From assembly GCA_035442025.1 (NCBI GenBank), contig DAORPQ010000036.1, positions 1-29,165 on the forward strand: 29,165 bases of DNA, in the 5' to 3' direction. Source of the DNA: Competibacter_A sp003527885 (GTDB taxonomy: Bacteria; Pseudomonadota; Gammaproteobacteria; Competibacterales; Competibacteraceae). The number at the start of each line of letters is the position of its first letter. The first letter of the stretch is position 1. The translations under genes and the position numbers were made by a program. Positions 1 to 7,807 of this stretch are shown one piece after another. Below the pieces are notes generated by a model. That model saw only the letters and a list, made by a program, of their open reading frames with translations, was not told where the DNA came from and made no database searches.

Positions 1-1
1 C

Positions 2-784
2 GGGTTGCGCTTGCGCGAACGAATCGTGATCGTTCCGACCATCAATACCTTGGAACCGGTCGATGCCCATAAAGCCCCGCAACGCGCCGACACCAGCCGG
101 CGTCGCTTGTTGTGGGTTGAAGCCACCGACGCTGTGCTGGCGCTGACGCGCACCGCCTACTATCGGGTCGACATCCATCAAGCGAATCTCGATATAGAGG
201 AAATGCCTCAGGTTCGCTTGTATGCGCCCAGCGATGACGAGCGGGCCACCGCCTGTTTGTTCGGGTTGCCGGCAGTGATCGAGCGGCCGATGGAGCATGG
301 CGCGGTGTCCGGACTGGCCCATGCGTGGCGCCAGCAGGGCGGCGAAAATTTTTCGATCTACGCCGGACAGTCGGGCAGCGTACAAACCCGGCATTGCGAG
401 ATCGTTTTCAAGGCGCTGGTGGCGTTTCTCGACCGAACCGGTATCGTGACCGGCTTGAAGTCCACCGGCGCGGATGAGCTGGGTTATTTTGGTCTGCGGC
501 AGATTTGCGTCGTCTCAGCCGAGCAGCCGGGCATCTTTTCATCACCCCTGGAAGTCGGTCGTTGGGTCCGGGCCGGCGAGGAACTGGGCCAGATTTACGA
601 CAGTTTTTCCGGTGGCGTGCGGCTACGGGTGATAGCGCCCACGACGGGACTGCTGGCCAGCCTGCGCCGGCAGCCGCTGTTGGGTAAGGGCGAATTGTTG
701 GCGCGAATTCTGATCCCAGAGGCCGCCAAGCGCCGACCGGCGACCGGAACGCTTCATGAGCGACGAGCCGTTTCCCGACCATGA
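2..784 (+). CDS. Succinylglutamate desuccinylase/aspartoacylase-family zinc hydrolase, 5'-truncated by window edge
   Basis: The reading frame is open from the first bases of the window to a TGA at 782-784, so the N-terminus lies outside; the TTG at 5 is not taken as the real start. About 260 C-terminal residues are visible. An early R-x-V-I-V-P-x-x-N stretch and a V-D-I-H motif fit the AstE/AspA (M14-like) fold, in which a D-L-H-type histidine is the third zinc ligand; the first two ligands (H-x-x-E) would be upstream. The C-terminal half (GIFSSPLEVGRWVRAGEELG onward) resembles the beta-rich, biotinyl-lipoyl-like tail of this family. Members remove an acyl group from an amino acid, but the substrate cannot be named here. 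The 3' end overlaps pcm by 29 bp, suggesting co-transcription. Confidence 0.75.
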   Translation, partial: GLRLRERIVIVPTINTLEPVDAHKAPQRADTSRRRLLWVEATDAVLALTRTAYYRVDIHQANLDIEEMPQVRLYAPSDDERATACLFGLPAVIERPMEHGAVSGLAHAWRQQGGENFSIYAGQSGSVQTRHCEIVFKALVAFLDRTGIVTGLKSTGADELGYFGLRQICVVSAEQPGIFSSPLEVGRWVRAGEELGQIYDSFSGGVRLRVIAPTTGLLASLRRQPLLGKGELLARILIPEAAKRRPATGTLHERRAVSRP

Positions 785-1439
785 AAGCGCCCGGCGGCGC
801 TTGCTGGAGCGAGTGGCGGCCGAAATGCGGGAAACCGGCCATTTGACCGGTTGTCCGCAACTGAGCGACGCGGTGCTGAAGGCCTTGGCGGAGGTGCCGC
901 GCCACCGCTTCGTGGCGGCCGACCAGCTGGAGGTGGCCTATGCGGATCGGCCGTTGCCCATCGGGCGCGGTCAGACCATTTCCCAGCCCTTCATCGTGGC
1001 GTTGATGACCGAATTGCTGCGCGCCGATCCGCGGGCCGTGGTGTTGGAAATCGGCACCGGTTCCGGTTATCAGACCGCCGTGTTGGCCCGGCTGGCGCGG
1101 CAGGTTTATTCGGTCGAGCGCATTCCCGAACTGGCCGAAACCGCCGGGCGGCGTTTGGCCGACCTCGGCGTCAACAACGTCGAGATTTTAAGCGCCGACG
1201 GCGGACTTGGCTGGGAGGAAAAAGCACCGTTTGACGGCATCATGGTCACGGCGGCGGCCGAAAACGTGCCGCCGGCGCTGATCCGGCAGTTAAAACCCGG
1301 CGGGCGGCTGGTCATTCCGGTGGGCCAGCAGCATCGCTCGCAAGACTTGCGCGTCATCGGCAAGGACCGGCAGGGCAGGGTGGCGACGCACAGTGTTTTG
1401 CGGGTGGTGTTCGTGCCGCTGGTGCGAGATCGCGGCTGA
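756..1439 (+). CDS. pcm: Protein-L-isoaspartate O-methyltransferase
   Basis: 227 residues. The enzyme transfers a methyl group from S-adenosylmethionine to L-isoaspartyl residues in aged cytosolic proteins, starting their repair. The SAM-binding motif I (VLEIGTGSGYQTAVLA) is at residues 96-111, preceded by the family-typical segment RPLPIGRGQTISQPFIVALM around 65-84; the post-I acidic residue follows in YSVERIPEL. A glycine-rich KPGGRLVIPVG strand near 180-190 is also typical. Length is slightly above the 208-aa E. coli enzyme, with a longer N-terminus. The ATG at 756 lies inside the end of the preceding gene. The gene runs convergently into dgt with only 2 bp between stop codons. In many gammaproteobacteria pcm sits beside surE/nlpD/rpoS; that context is absent here. 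Confidence 0.93.
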   Translation: MSDEPFPDHESARRRLLERVAAEMRETGHLTGCPQLSDAVLKALAEVPRHRFVAADQLEVAYADRPLPIGRGQTISQPFIVALMTELLRADPRAVVLEIGTGSGYQTAVLARLARQVYSVERIPELAETAGRRLADLGVNNVEILSADGGLGWEEKAPFDGIMVTAAAENVPPALIRQLKPGGRLVIPVGQQHRSQDLRVIGKDRQGRVATHSVLRVVFVPLVRDRG

Positions 1440-1441
1440 AC

Positions 1442-2794
1442 TCAGCCGTTTGGCAGCGACATGCCGGTGAGCTTTTTGAACAGGGCGACCGCGTAAGAGT
1501 CGGTCATGCCGGACACGAAATCGGTGATAGCCAGCACGCGCCGGTAGAGATCGGCGACCGGTTGTCGGCTTGGTCCGGCGAATTGCTCCGGGATCAAATA
1601 GATCAGCATCCGGCTTTTGGGCGAGGCATTGGGGCCTTTGGCGGCGATGTCGTTGACGGTGGTGACGAACGCTTCCAACAGCCCGCCCAGCACTTCAAAA
1701 CCGGCCGCTTCCACTTCGATCACCGGCTTCGATACATACACCTGATTCTCGCCGCAGTCCTTAAGGGCGTGCATGGCCTCGGCGGCGGGAATGATATCCA
1801 GTAACTCTTCCGTCTGATTCCCGGCCAGAATCCTTTCCTCGTTTTCCATGAAGCAGTGGTGAACCTGATCGATGATGGTGCCGATGGTCTTGGCGCGCAG
1901 ATATTCGATGCGTTCCTTGGGGCGGGTGATGTGGTCCATCTTGCGCCGGGCGCGATCCGGGTCGCCGGTCAGCCGCAACAGCAGATCGCTCACGTCCTCG
2001 TACCGCAGTTGTTGCAGCCGGAAGGCGTCTTCCACGTCGATGATCCGATAACAAATATCGTCGGCCGCTTCGAGCAGATAAGCGAGCGGGTGGCGGCCCC
2101 ACGCGCCGGGTTGCACCGGTTCCAGCCCCAATTGCCCGGCCACTTCCGCGAATAAATCCCCATCATCTTGATAAAACCCGAATTTATTGAAGGCGATGCC
2201 GGGCGGCGTCGCGGTGGGCAGCGTCGCCGCCCGTGGGTATTTGGTGAACGCACCGAGCGTGGCACATGTCAGTTGCATCCCGCCGGGATTGTCGGGGCTT
2301 TGCAGCCGAGTGATGATCCGAAAACCTTGGGCGTTGCCTTCGAAGTGCAGAAAGTCCTGTTGTTGCGCTTCGCTCAATTGCTCTAAAACGGTTTGGCCGG
2401 TCTTGGAAGCGGCGAACCAGAGCCGGATCGCGTCCTCGCCGGCGTGACCGAACGGGGGGTTGCCGATGTCGTGCGCGAGGCTGGCGGCGGCCACCACCGC
2501 GCCGAAATCCTGCGGGTAGACCCCTTGCAGCTTGTGGCGCTTGATCACGCTGTCGCCGACCATCGTTCCCAACGACCGCCCGACGCTGGAGACTTCCAGG
2601 CTGTGGGTTAGCCGAGTGCGGACGTAATCGCTTTGCGAGAGCGGAAAAACCTGGGTTTTGTCCTGCAAGCGCCTGAATGCGGAGGAAAATACGATGCGGT
2701 CGAAGTCGCGTTGAAAATCGGTCCGCGCTTCGTTATCCGGGTGTTGGCGGGATAGTCCCAGACGAACGCGGGAGAGCAGGCGGTTCCAGTCCAT
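1442..2794 (-). CDS. dgt: Deoxyguanosinetriphosphate triphosphohydrolase-like HD-domain protein
   Basis: 450 residues. Dgt-family enzymes hydrolyse dNTPs, classically dGTP, to the nucleoside and tripolyphosphate, influencing dNTP pools. The HD-superfamily metal ligands are visible: H64 in RLTHSLEV, H108-D109 in SLAHDIGNPPFGH, and H117. The N-terminal segment RIVFSSAFRRLQDKTQVFP and downstream YLLEAADDICYRIIDVEDA are hallmarks of dGTPase proteins; the latter supplies a further conserved aspartate. The start is the ATG at 2792-2794. The gene is transcribed convergently with pcm and in the same direction as the ABC-F gene further upstream, from which it is separated by a PIN-toxin remnant. Substrate preference cannot be read from sequence. 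Confidence 0.92.
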   Translation of the reverse strand: MDWNRLLSRVRLGLSRQHPDNEARTDFQRDFDRIVFSSAFRRLQDKTQVFPLSQSDYVRTRLTHSLEVSSVGRSLGTMVGDSVIKRHKLQGVYPQDFGAVVAAASLAHDIGNPPFGHAGEDAIRLWFAASKTGQTVLEQLSEAQQQDFLHFEGNAQGFRIITRLQSPDNPGGMQLTCATLGAFTKYPRAATLPTATPPGIAFNKFGFYQDDGDLFAEVAGQLGLEPVQPGAWGRHPLAYLLEAADDICYRIIDVEDAFRLQQLRYEDVSDLLLRLTGDPDRARRKMDHITRPKERIEYLRAKTIGTIIDQVHHCFMENEERILAGNQTEELLDIIPAAEAMHALKDCGENQVYVSKPVIEVEAAGFEVLGGLLEAFVTTVNDIAAKGPNASPKSRMLIYLIPEQFAGPSRQPVADLYRRVLAITDFVSGMTDSYAVALFKKLTGMSLPNG

Positions 2795-2891
2795 GCGCTG
2801 TGGTCGGTGGGTGGGATGCTTCCAAGCATAGTGGATTTGGATTCGTGGCGCTGCAACCGCTTGGCTTAAGGCCCGCTCTTAGTCGGTATCG

Positions 2892-3086
2892 TTAAGGAAA
2901 TACGTGAAATGGAACATGTTGATGTCCTTGCCTGATTCGATAGGTGGCGAAACCGTTGCGGTCGATGGTAAAGGTTTTGTGAAGTTTAGGGGTTTCAGCC
3001 GGAACGACCAACGAAGCATCGGCGAGATCCGTCGGATGGTCGGCGTAGCGCACCATTACTGTGGACCTTCCGTGGGAAATGATCAT
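2892..3086 (-). pseudogene. Remnant of a PIN-domain (VapC-like) toxin, C-terminal half only
   Basis: A 64-codon frame carries the C-terminal signature of PIN nucleases: R-Y-A-D-x-P-T-D-L-A-D-A-S-L-V followed by F-T-I-D-R-N-G-F-A-T-Y-R. In the family these hold the third and fourth active-site aspartates and the last core strand. Full PIN toxins are about 130-140 residues; the first half, with its initial D and the central E, is missing. The upstream end lies only 12 bp from the stop codon of the ABC-F gene, so the N-terminal half has been lost rather than frameshifted nearby. No antitoxin is visible. The homologous part probably begins near 3056. The rest of the gap between dgt and yheS (2795-3098) shows nothing else I can support. 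Confidence 0.6.
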
Positions 3087-3098
3087 TGTGGCGAGAAC

Positions 3099-5027
3099 TT
3101 ATTCCTCACGCGCCAACGCCTCCAACGCCTCCAACGCCTCCTGCGCTTCCAGCCAATCGCTTTCGACGGCTTCCAATTCTTTATCCACTTGCGCCTTGCG
3201 CAGCAGCAGTTCCTTCAAGCGATTTTTTTGCGCATCCTCGTACAGTGCCGGTTCCAGCAATTCATCGTGCAGCCGGGTTTGTTCGGCGTGTAATTTTTCC
3301 AGCCGCTGCTCCAGTTTTTTAATCTGCTGCTCCAACGGCTTGCGCTTGATCGCCCACTGCTGGCGGCGCTCGGCTTCCTGGCGTTTCTGTTCGCGGCGAT
3401 CGGGGGCGCTGTTGCCGTCGCCGGCGGCGCGCGGCGCGCTTTCCCGGCTGGCGGTCCGCTGGCGCTCGTTCAGCCAATCGCGGTAATCGTCCAGATCACC
3501 GTCGAACGGTTGCGCCCGCCCTTCCGCCACCAGCAAAAACTCGTCGGTGACGGTGCGCAACAAATGGCGGTCGTGCGACACCACGATCAGCGCCCCCCGA
3601 TAATCCTGCAAAGCCAAGGTCAGGGCGTGGCGCATGTCCAGGTCGAGATGGTTGGTCGGCTCGTCCAGCAGCAGCAGGTTCGGCCGCTGCCAAACCAGCA
3701 GCGCCAGCGCCAGCCGCGCTTTCTCGCCGCCGGAAAAGGGCGCGACCGGCTCCAGCGCCCGGTCGCCGTTAAAGCCGAAACCGCCGATAAAATCCCGCAA
3801 CTGCTGGTCGGTGGCGCGCCCGTCCGACTGTTGCAGATGCCGCAGCGCGCTCCAGTCGGGCCGCAATTGCTCCAACTGCTGCTGGGCAAAATAGCCGACA
3901 GCCAAGCCTTGGCCGGTCTCGATCCGTCCGGCCAGCGGCGACAACAAACCAGCCAGCAGCTTGATCAACGTCGATTTGCCCGCGCCGTTCGGCCCCAGTA
4001 AACCCAGACGGGTGCCGGGATGGACGGTCAGCTTGACGTTCTCCAGCACCCGCCGCTCGCCGTAACCGACCGCGACTTTTTCGACCGCCAGCAGCGGATT
4101 CGGCAGCCGGCCCGCATCGGCGAACCGGAACTCAAACGGCGAATCGACATGGGCGGCGGCGATCCGCTCCATCCGCTCCAACGCCTTGATCCGGCTCTGC
4201 GCCTGTCGGGCCTTGGTCGCCTTGGCGCGAAAGCGGCTGATGAAGCTTTCCAGGTGGGCGATCTCGCGCTGTTGCTTCGCGTAAGCCGCTTGCTGTAAGG
4301 CCAGGCGGGCGGCGCGCTGGTCTTCGAAAGCCGCATAGTTGCCGCTGTACAGCGTGATCTGACGTTGCTCGATGTGGGCGATATGATCGACCGCGTTATC
4401 CAATACATCGCGGTCGTGGGAAATCAGCAGCAGCGTGCCCGGATACGCGCGCAACCACTGTTCCAGCCACAGCACGGCGTCGAGATCGAGATGGTTGGTC
4501 GGTTCGTCCAGCAACAGCAGGTCTGAGCGGCACATCAGCGCTTGGGCCAGATTCAGCCGCACCCGCCAACCGCCGGAAAATTCGGCGACCGGCCGTTCCA
4601 GTTGGTCGGGGCCGAAACCGAGACCGTCCATCAACTTGCCGGCGCGGGCGCGGGCGCTGTAACCGTCGATGGCCTCGAAACGGGCGTGGTGCTCGGCTTG
4701 GCGGGCGCCGTCGTGCGCGGCTTCGGCGGCGTGCAATTCGCGCTCGATCCGGCGCAGTTCGGCATCGCCGTCCAGCACGTACTCCAACGCGGGAACCGTC
4801 AAGGCCGGCGTTTCCTGGGCGACGTGGGCGACGACCCAGCGCGGCGGCCGGTCGAGATCGCCGGAATCTTGATGCAGTTCATCGAGCAGCAGCGCGAACA
4901 GGCTGGATTTACCGGAACCGTTAGCGCCGATCAAGCCGACTTTCCAGCCGGGATAAACGGTCAGCGAGGTGTTATCAAACAGCGGTTTGCCGCCGCGTTG
5001 CAGGGACAGTTGGCGTAGGGTCAGCAT
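3099..5027 (-). CDS. yheS: ABC-F family ATPase, YheS-like
   Basis: 642 residues from the ATG at 5025-5027; the frame extends upstream to a TTG at 5069, but that would add 14 residues not expected in the family. ABC-F proteins have two ATPase domains and no membrane domain, and act on the ribosome. Domain 1 has Walker A GANGSGKSS, signature FSGGW and Walker B LLLLDEPTNHLDLDAV. Domain 2 has GPNGAGKST, FSGGEKARLALAL and LLLLDEPTNHLDLDM. The linker contains the arginine-rich SRFRAKATKARQAQSRIKAL segment typical of YheS. The C-terminus (from about residue 510) is a charged coiled coil rich in K, E and Q. Overall it reads very close to E. coli YheS (637 aa) along its length. The gene is divergent from moeB. 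Confidence 0.92.
   Translation of the reverse strand: MLTLRQLSLQRGGKPLFDNTSLTVYPGWKVGLIGANGSGKSSLFALLLDELHQDSGDLDRPPRWVVAHVAQETPALTVPALEYVLDGDAELRRIERELHAAEAAHDGARQAEHHARFEAIDGYSARARAGKLMDGLGFGPDQLERPVAEFSGGWRVRLNLAQALMCRSDLLLLDEPTNHLDLDAVLWLEQWLRAYPGTLLLISHDRDVLDNAVDHIAHIEQRQITLYSGNYAAFEDQRAARLALQQAAYAKQQREIAHLESFISRFRAKATKARQAQSRIKALERMERIAAAHVDSPFEFRFADAGRLPNPLLAVEKVAVGYGERRVLENVKLTVHPGTRLGLLGPNGAGKSTLIKLLAGLLSPLAGRIETGQGLAVGYFAQQQLEQLRPDWSALRHLQQSDGRATDQQLRDFIGGFGFNGDRALEPVAPFSGGEKARLALALLVWQRPNLLLLDEPTNHLDLDMRHALTLALQDYRGALIVVSHDRHLLRTVTDEFLLVAEGRAQPFDGDLDDYRDWLNERQRTASRESAPRAAGDGNSAPDRREQKRQEAERRQQWAIKRKPLEQQIKKLEQRLEKLHAEQTRLHDELLEPALYEDAQKNRLKELLLRKAQVDKELEAVESDWLEAQEALEALEALAREE
3115..3141. 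repeat. Three tandem 9-bp repeats in the 3' end of the ABC-F gene
   Basis: The 9-mer AACGCCTCC occurs three times in a row on the plus strand. On the coding (minus) strand it gives E-A-L three times near the C-terminus of the coiled coil. The unit is a multiple of three, so slippage would change protein length by three residues without breaking the frame. Confidence 0.8.
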
Positions 5028-5120
5028 AGTGGGCTGAAGTTTATCAGCTTGCCGGCGAGGGCGATCCAACTGTTAGCCGGCTACAATCAACCTTTGGCGA
5101 TCCCGGCGCGAGGCCACCGC

Positions 5121-5870
5121 ATGACCGACGATGAGTTGTTGCGTTACAGCCGGCAGATTCTGCTGCCGCAATTCGACATCGAGGGCCAGGAACGGCTGCG
5201 GCGATCCCATGTGCTGATCGTCGGTCTCGGCGGCTTGGGTTCGGCGGTGGCGTTGTATCTGGCGGCGGCCGGGGTCGGGCGCTTGACGCTGGTCGATTTC
5301 GACCGGGTCGATCTGTCCAATTTGCAACGGCAAATCATCCACCGCACGGCGGACATCGGCCGGTTGAAGGTGGAATCGGCCCGCGATAGCGTGTTGGCCC
5401 TCAATCCGCGGGTCGAAGTGGCCGCTGTCCCAACAGCGCTGGCTGATGCGGAGTTGTCGCAACAGGTCGCGGCCGCCGCCGTGGTGGTGGATGCTTGCGA
5501 CAACCTGCCGACCCGGCTGGCGCTCAACGCCGCCTGTGTTCGCGCGGGAACGCCGCTGGTGTCCGGGGCGGCAATCCGCCTGGAAGGGCAAGTGCTGGTC
5601 TGGCGTCCAGGAGGGGAAGGGGCCTGTTATCGCTGCCTGTACCGCGACGCCGACTTGAATCCCGAAAGCTGCGCCCAGACCGGCGTGTTGGCCCCGCTCG
5701 TCGGGATCATCGGGAGTATCCAGGCGCTGGAAGCGATCAAGGTGTTAACCGGCCTCGGCGAACCGCTCGACGGTCGGCTGCTGCTGCTGGACGCCGCCCG
5801 CATGGACTGGCGGACGATGAGGGTACGACGCGACCCGGCGTGTCCGGTCTGCGGGGACCGTGGGGCATGA
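5121..5870 (+). CDS. moeB: Molybdopterin-synthase adenylyltransferase (MoeB/ThiF/HesA family)
   Basis: 249 residues from the ATG at 5121, the same length as E. coli MoeB; the longer frame from 5049 would overlap the ABC-F gene and is rejected. MoeB adenylates the C-terminal glycine of MoaD, activating it for sulfur transfer in molybdopterin synthesis; close relatives do the same for ThiS. The ATP-binding loop GLGGLG is at residues 35-40, after an opening RYSRQILLPQFDIEGQ typical of the family. Acidic nucleotide contacts appear in LVDFDRVDLSNLQRQ. Two zinc-binding C-x-x-C pairs are present (169/172 and 241/244), plus Cys184 in the SCAQTG segment. Its stop overlaps the start of the cupin gene (ATGA). 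ThiF or a generic sulfur-carrier activating role cannot be excluded, because no moa or thi gene is nearby. Confidence 0.88.
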   Translation: MTDDELLRYSRQILLPQFDIEGQERLRRSHVLIVGLGGLGSAVALYLAAAGVGRLTLVDFDRVDLSNLQRQIIHRTADIGRLKVESARDSVLALNPRVEVAAVPTALADAELSQQVAAAAVVVDACDNLPTRLALNAACVRAGTPLVSGAAIRLEGQVLVWRPGGEGACYRCLYRDADLNPESCAQTGVLAPLVGIIGSIQALEAIKVLTGLGEPLDGRLLLLDAARMDWRTMRVRRDPACPVCGDRGA

Positions 5871-6364
5871 ACGCCGACGACTGGATCGCCCATTTACGGC
5901 TCGAACCGCATCCCGAAGGGGGCTATTTCCGACGTATCTATACCGCCGCGTGGCATATTCCAGCCGATGTGCTGCCCGATCACGACGGAGCGCGGCCGGT
6001 GGTGACCGCCATTTACTACCTGTTGAAAGGCGAGCAGCATTCTCGGTTGCACCGCTTGAAATCCGACGAGCTCTGGCATTTCTATCTGGGTTCGCCGCTG
6101 ACCGTACACATGTTGGATCGCGGGAATCAGTATGTGGCCTGGCGCTTGGGCTCCAACCCGAGCGCCGGCCAGCACCTGTGCCAGGTGACGCACGCCGGTT
6201 GTTGGTTCGGGGCCACGGTCGACGACCCCAACGGTTTTAGCCTGGTGGGTTGTACCGTGGCGCCCGGTTTCGACTTCGCCGATTTCGAGTTGGCGGACCG
6301 GCAAATGCTGCTTCAGCAGTATCCGCAACAGGCCCAATTGATCGAGCGCTTGACATCATTCTAA
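5867..6364 (+). CDS. Cupin-fold protein, DUF985 (Cupin_5) family
   Basis: 165 residues starting at ATG 5867, overlapping the moeB stop by 4 bp (ATGA), so probably translationally coupled. The opening L-x-L-x-P-H-P-E-G-G-Y-F-R-R-I-Y is diagnostic of the DUF985 cupin family. The central T-A-I-Y-Y-L-L-K-G-E-Q-H-S-R-L-H-R-L-K-S-D-E-L-W-H-F-Y supplies cupin histidines that could hold a metal. Later HAGCWFGATV and GCTVAPGFDFADFELAD complete the beta-barrel pattern. No reaction is established for the family as far as I know, and I assign none. The gene ends convergently with tesA, 25 bp away. Confidence 0.85.
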   Translation: MNADDWIAHLRLEPHPEGGYFRRIYTAAWHIPADVLPDHDGARPVVTAIYYLLKGEQHSRLHRLKSDELWHFYLGSPLTVHMLDRGNQYVAWRLGSNPSAGQHLCQVTHAGCWFGATVDDPNGFSLVGCTVAPGFDFADFELADRQMLLQQYPQQAQLIERLTSF

Positions 6365-6389
6365 CGGCGGCATTTTCGAAGGGGCGGCT

Positions 6390-7025
6390 TCACTTCAAGG
6401 CTTGTTCCAGCGTCGGCCAGACGTTATCCAGAATCCGCTGCTGCGCCTCGGCGCGCGGGTGTATCCCATCGTCTTGCGTCAAGGTCGGATCGCCCGCCAC
6501 GCCATCGAGCAGGAAGGGGATCAAGGCGATAGTGTAGCGTCGGGCCAGATCGCCGAACATCGCCTGAAACTTTTGCGTGTAGGAAGGGCCATAATTCGGC
6601 GGAATCCGCATTTCGGCCAGCAGCACGCGCGCGCCGGCTTTCTGGGACAGCTCGATCAGCCGCGCCAGATTGTCGCTGATGGTCGCGGGCGATTGGCCGC
6701 GCAGCCCGTCGTTGGCGCCCAGCTCCAAAATGATGATGGCGGGGCGTTCGCGCTCCAGCGCCGCCGGCAACCGGCTCAGGCCGCCGCTGGTGGTGTCGCC
6801 GCTGATACTGGCGTTGACGACCCGCTGCGGGTAGCCGCGCTCCGCCAGCCGGCGTTGCAGCAAACTGACCCAGCCGCGCTCGACGGGGAAGCCGTAGCCG
6901 GCGCTCAAGCTGTCGCCCAGCACCAGCAGCACCGGGGCCTCGGCGCGAGCCGGAGCAACGCAAAGCAGAGCGCTCAGCCAGAACACTATCGTGAAGAGCG
7001 GTTTCAAGTTATTGGGTTCGATCAT
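6390..7025 (-). CDS. tesA: Arylesterase / acyl-CoA thioesterase I, SGNH hydrolase
   Basis: 211 residues. TesA is a periplasmic esterase/thioesterase/lysophospholipase. A signal peptide is visible (residues 1-28, hydrophobic core FTIVFWLSALLCVAPARA with a cleavable A-R-A). The four SGNH blocks are present: GDSLS with nucleophile Ser39, SGDTT with Gly76, GANDG with Asn105, and DGIHP with Asp186 and His189. Length matches E. coli TesA (208 aa). It diverges from ybbA, with start codons only 14 bp apart; the tesA/ybbA-ybbP divergent arrangement is conserved in enterobacteria, which supports the call. Confidence 0.92.
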   Translation of the reverse strand: MIEPNNLKPLFTIVFWLSALLCVAPARAEAPVLLVLGDSLSAGYGFPVERGWVSLLQRRLAERGYPQRVVNASISGDTTSGGLSRLPAALERERPAIIILELGANDGLRGQSPATISDNLARLIELSQKAGARVLLAEMRIPPNYGPSYTQKFQAMFGDLARRYTIALIPFLLDGVAGDPTLTQDDGIHPRAEAQQRILDNVWPTLEQALK

Positions 7026-7039
7026 GGGAGAATGGAGCC

Positions 7040-7804
7040 ATGCGGGTGGAGAGTGATCAAACGGCGGGCAGCGGCGCTAGCGTAACCGCCGCGCCACAAT
7101 CAGACAATCAAACGGACTGCATGGTGCGGGTCGAAAGCTTGCGCAAGCAAGTCGTCAGCCCGGAAGGCCCGCTGCTCATCCTGGATGACATCCACTTCAC
7201 GATCGAGCGCGGTGAGAGCGTGGCGGTGGTCGGGGCGTCCGGCTCCGGCAAGTCGACGTTGCTCGGTTTGCTGGCGGGTCTGGATACCCCCAGCGGCGGG
7301 CGCGTGTGGCTGGCCGGGGTCGATCTCGGTAGCCTGGACGAAGACGGCCGCGCCCTGTTGCGGGCGCGGCGGGTCGGCTTCGTGTTTCAGTCGTTCCAGC
7401 TGCTGGTCGGGTTGACCGCGCTTGAAAACGTCATGCTGCCACTGGAGTTGGCCGGCCAGACCGAGGCCAGCCGAGTGGCGCTGGATGTGCTGGATCGGGT
7501 CGGGCTCAAGGCCCGCGCCCGCCATTATCCCACGCAGTTGTCCGGCGGCGAACAACAGCGGGTGGCCATCGCCCGCGCCTTCGCCGGCAATCCCGACGTG
7601 TTGTTTGCCGATGAGCCGACCGGCAACCTCGACCAAAAGACCGGCCACCGTATCATCGAGCTGCTGTTTTCGCTCAACCGCGAACAGGGTGCGACCTTGA
7701 TCCTGGTCACGCACGACCCCGAACTGGCGGCCTATTGCGACCGGACTCTGGAACTGGACGACGGGCGGCTGCGGGGCGAAAGCCATAGGGCGGGAGGCCG
7801 CTAG
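7040..7804 (+). CDS. ybbA: ABC transporter ATP-binding protein, LolD/MacB-like (YbbA)
   Basis: 254 residues. Walker A GASGSGKST is at 65-73, the Q-loop in FVFQSFQLL, signature LSGGEQQR at 167-174, Walker B VLFADEP at 187-193 and the H-loop His at 225. The E-x-V-x-x-P-L-E-L pattern after the Q-loop places it in the LolD/MacB/FtsE class, which powers mechanotransmission rather than classical transport. A GGGAG ribosome binding site lies 9 bp before ATG 7040; an internal ATG at 7121 is an alternative start that would remove the non-conserved first 27 residues. The gene is followed 3 bp later by its permease partner ybbP. The transported or extracted substrate of YbbAP is not clear. Confidence 0.9.
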   Translation: MRVESDQTAGSGASVTAAPQSDNQTDCMVRVESLRKQVVSPEGPLLILDDIHFTIERGESVAVVGASGSGKSTLLGLLAGLDTPSGGRVWLAGVDLGSLDEDGRALLRARRVGFVFQSFQLLVGLTALENVMLPLELAGQTEASRVALDVLDRVGLKARARHYPTQLSGGEQQRVAIARAFAGNPDVLFADEPTGNLDQKTGHRIIELLFSLNREQGATLILVTHDPELAAYCDRTLELDDGRLRGESHRAGGR

Positions 7805-7807
7805 CGC

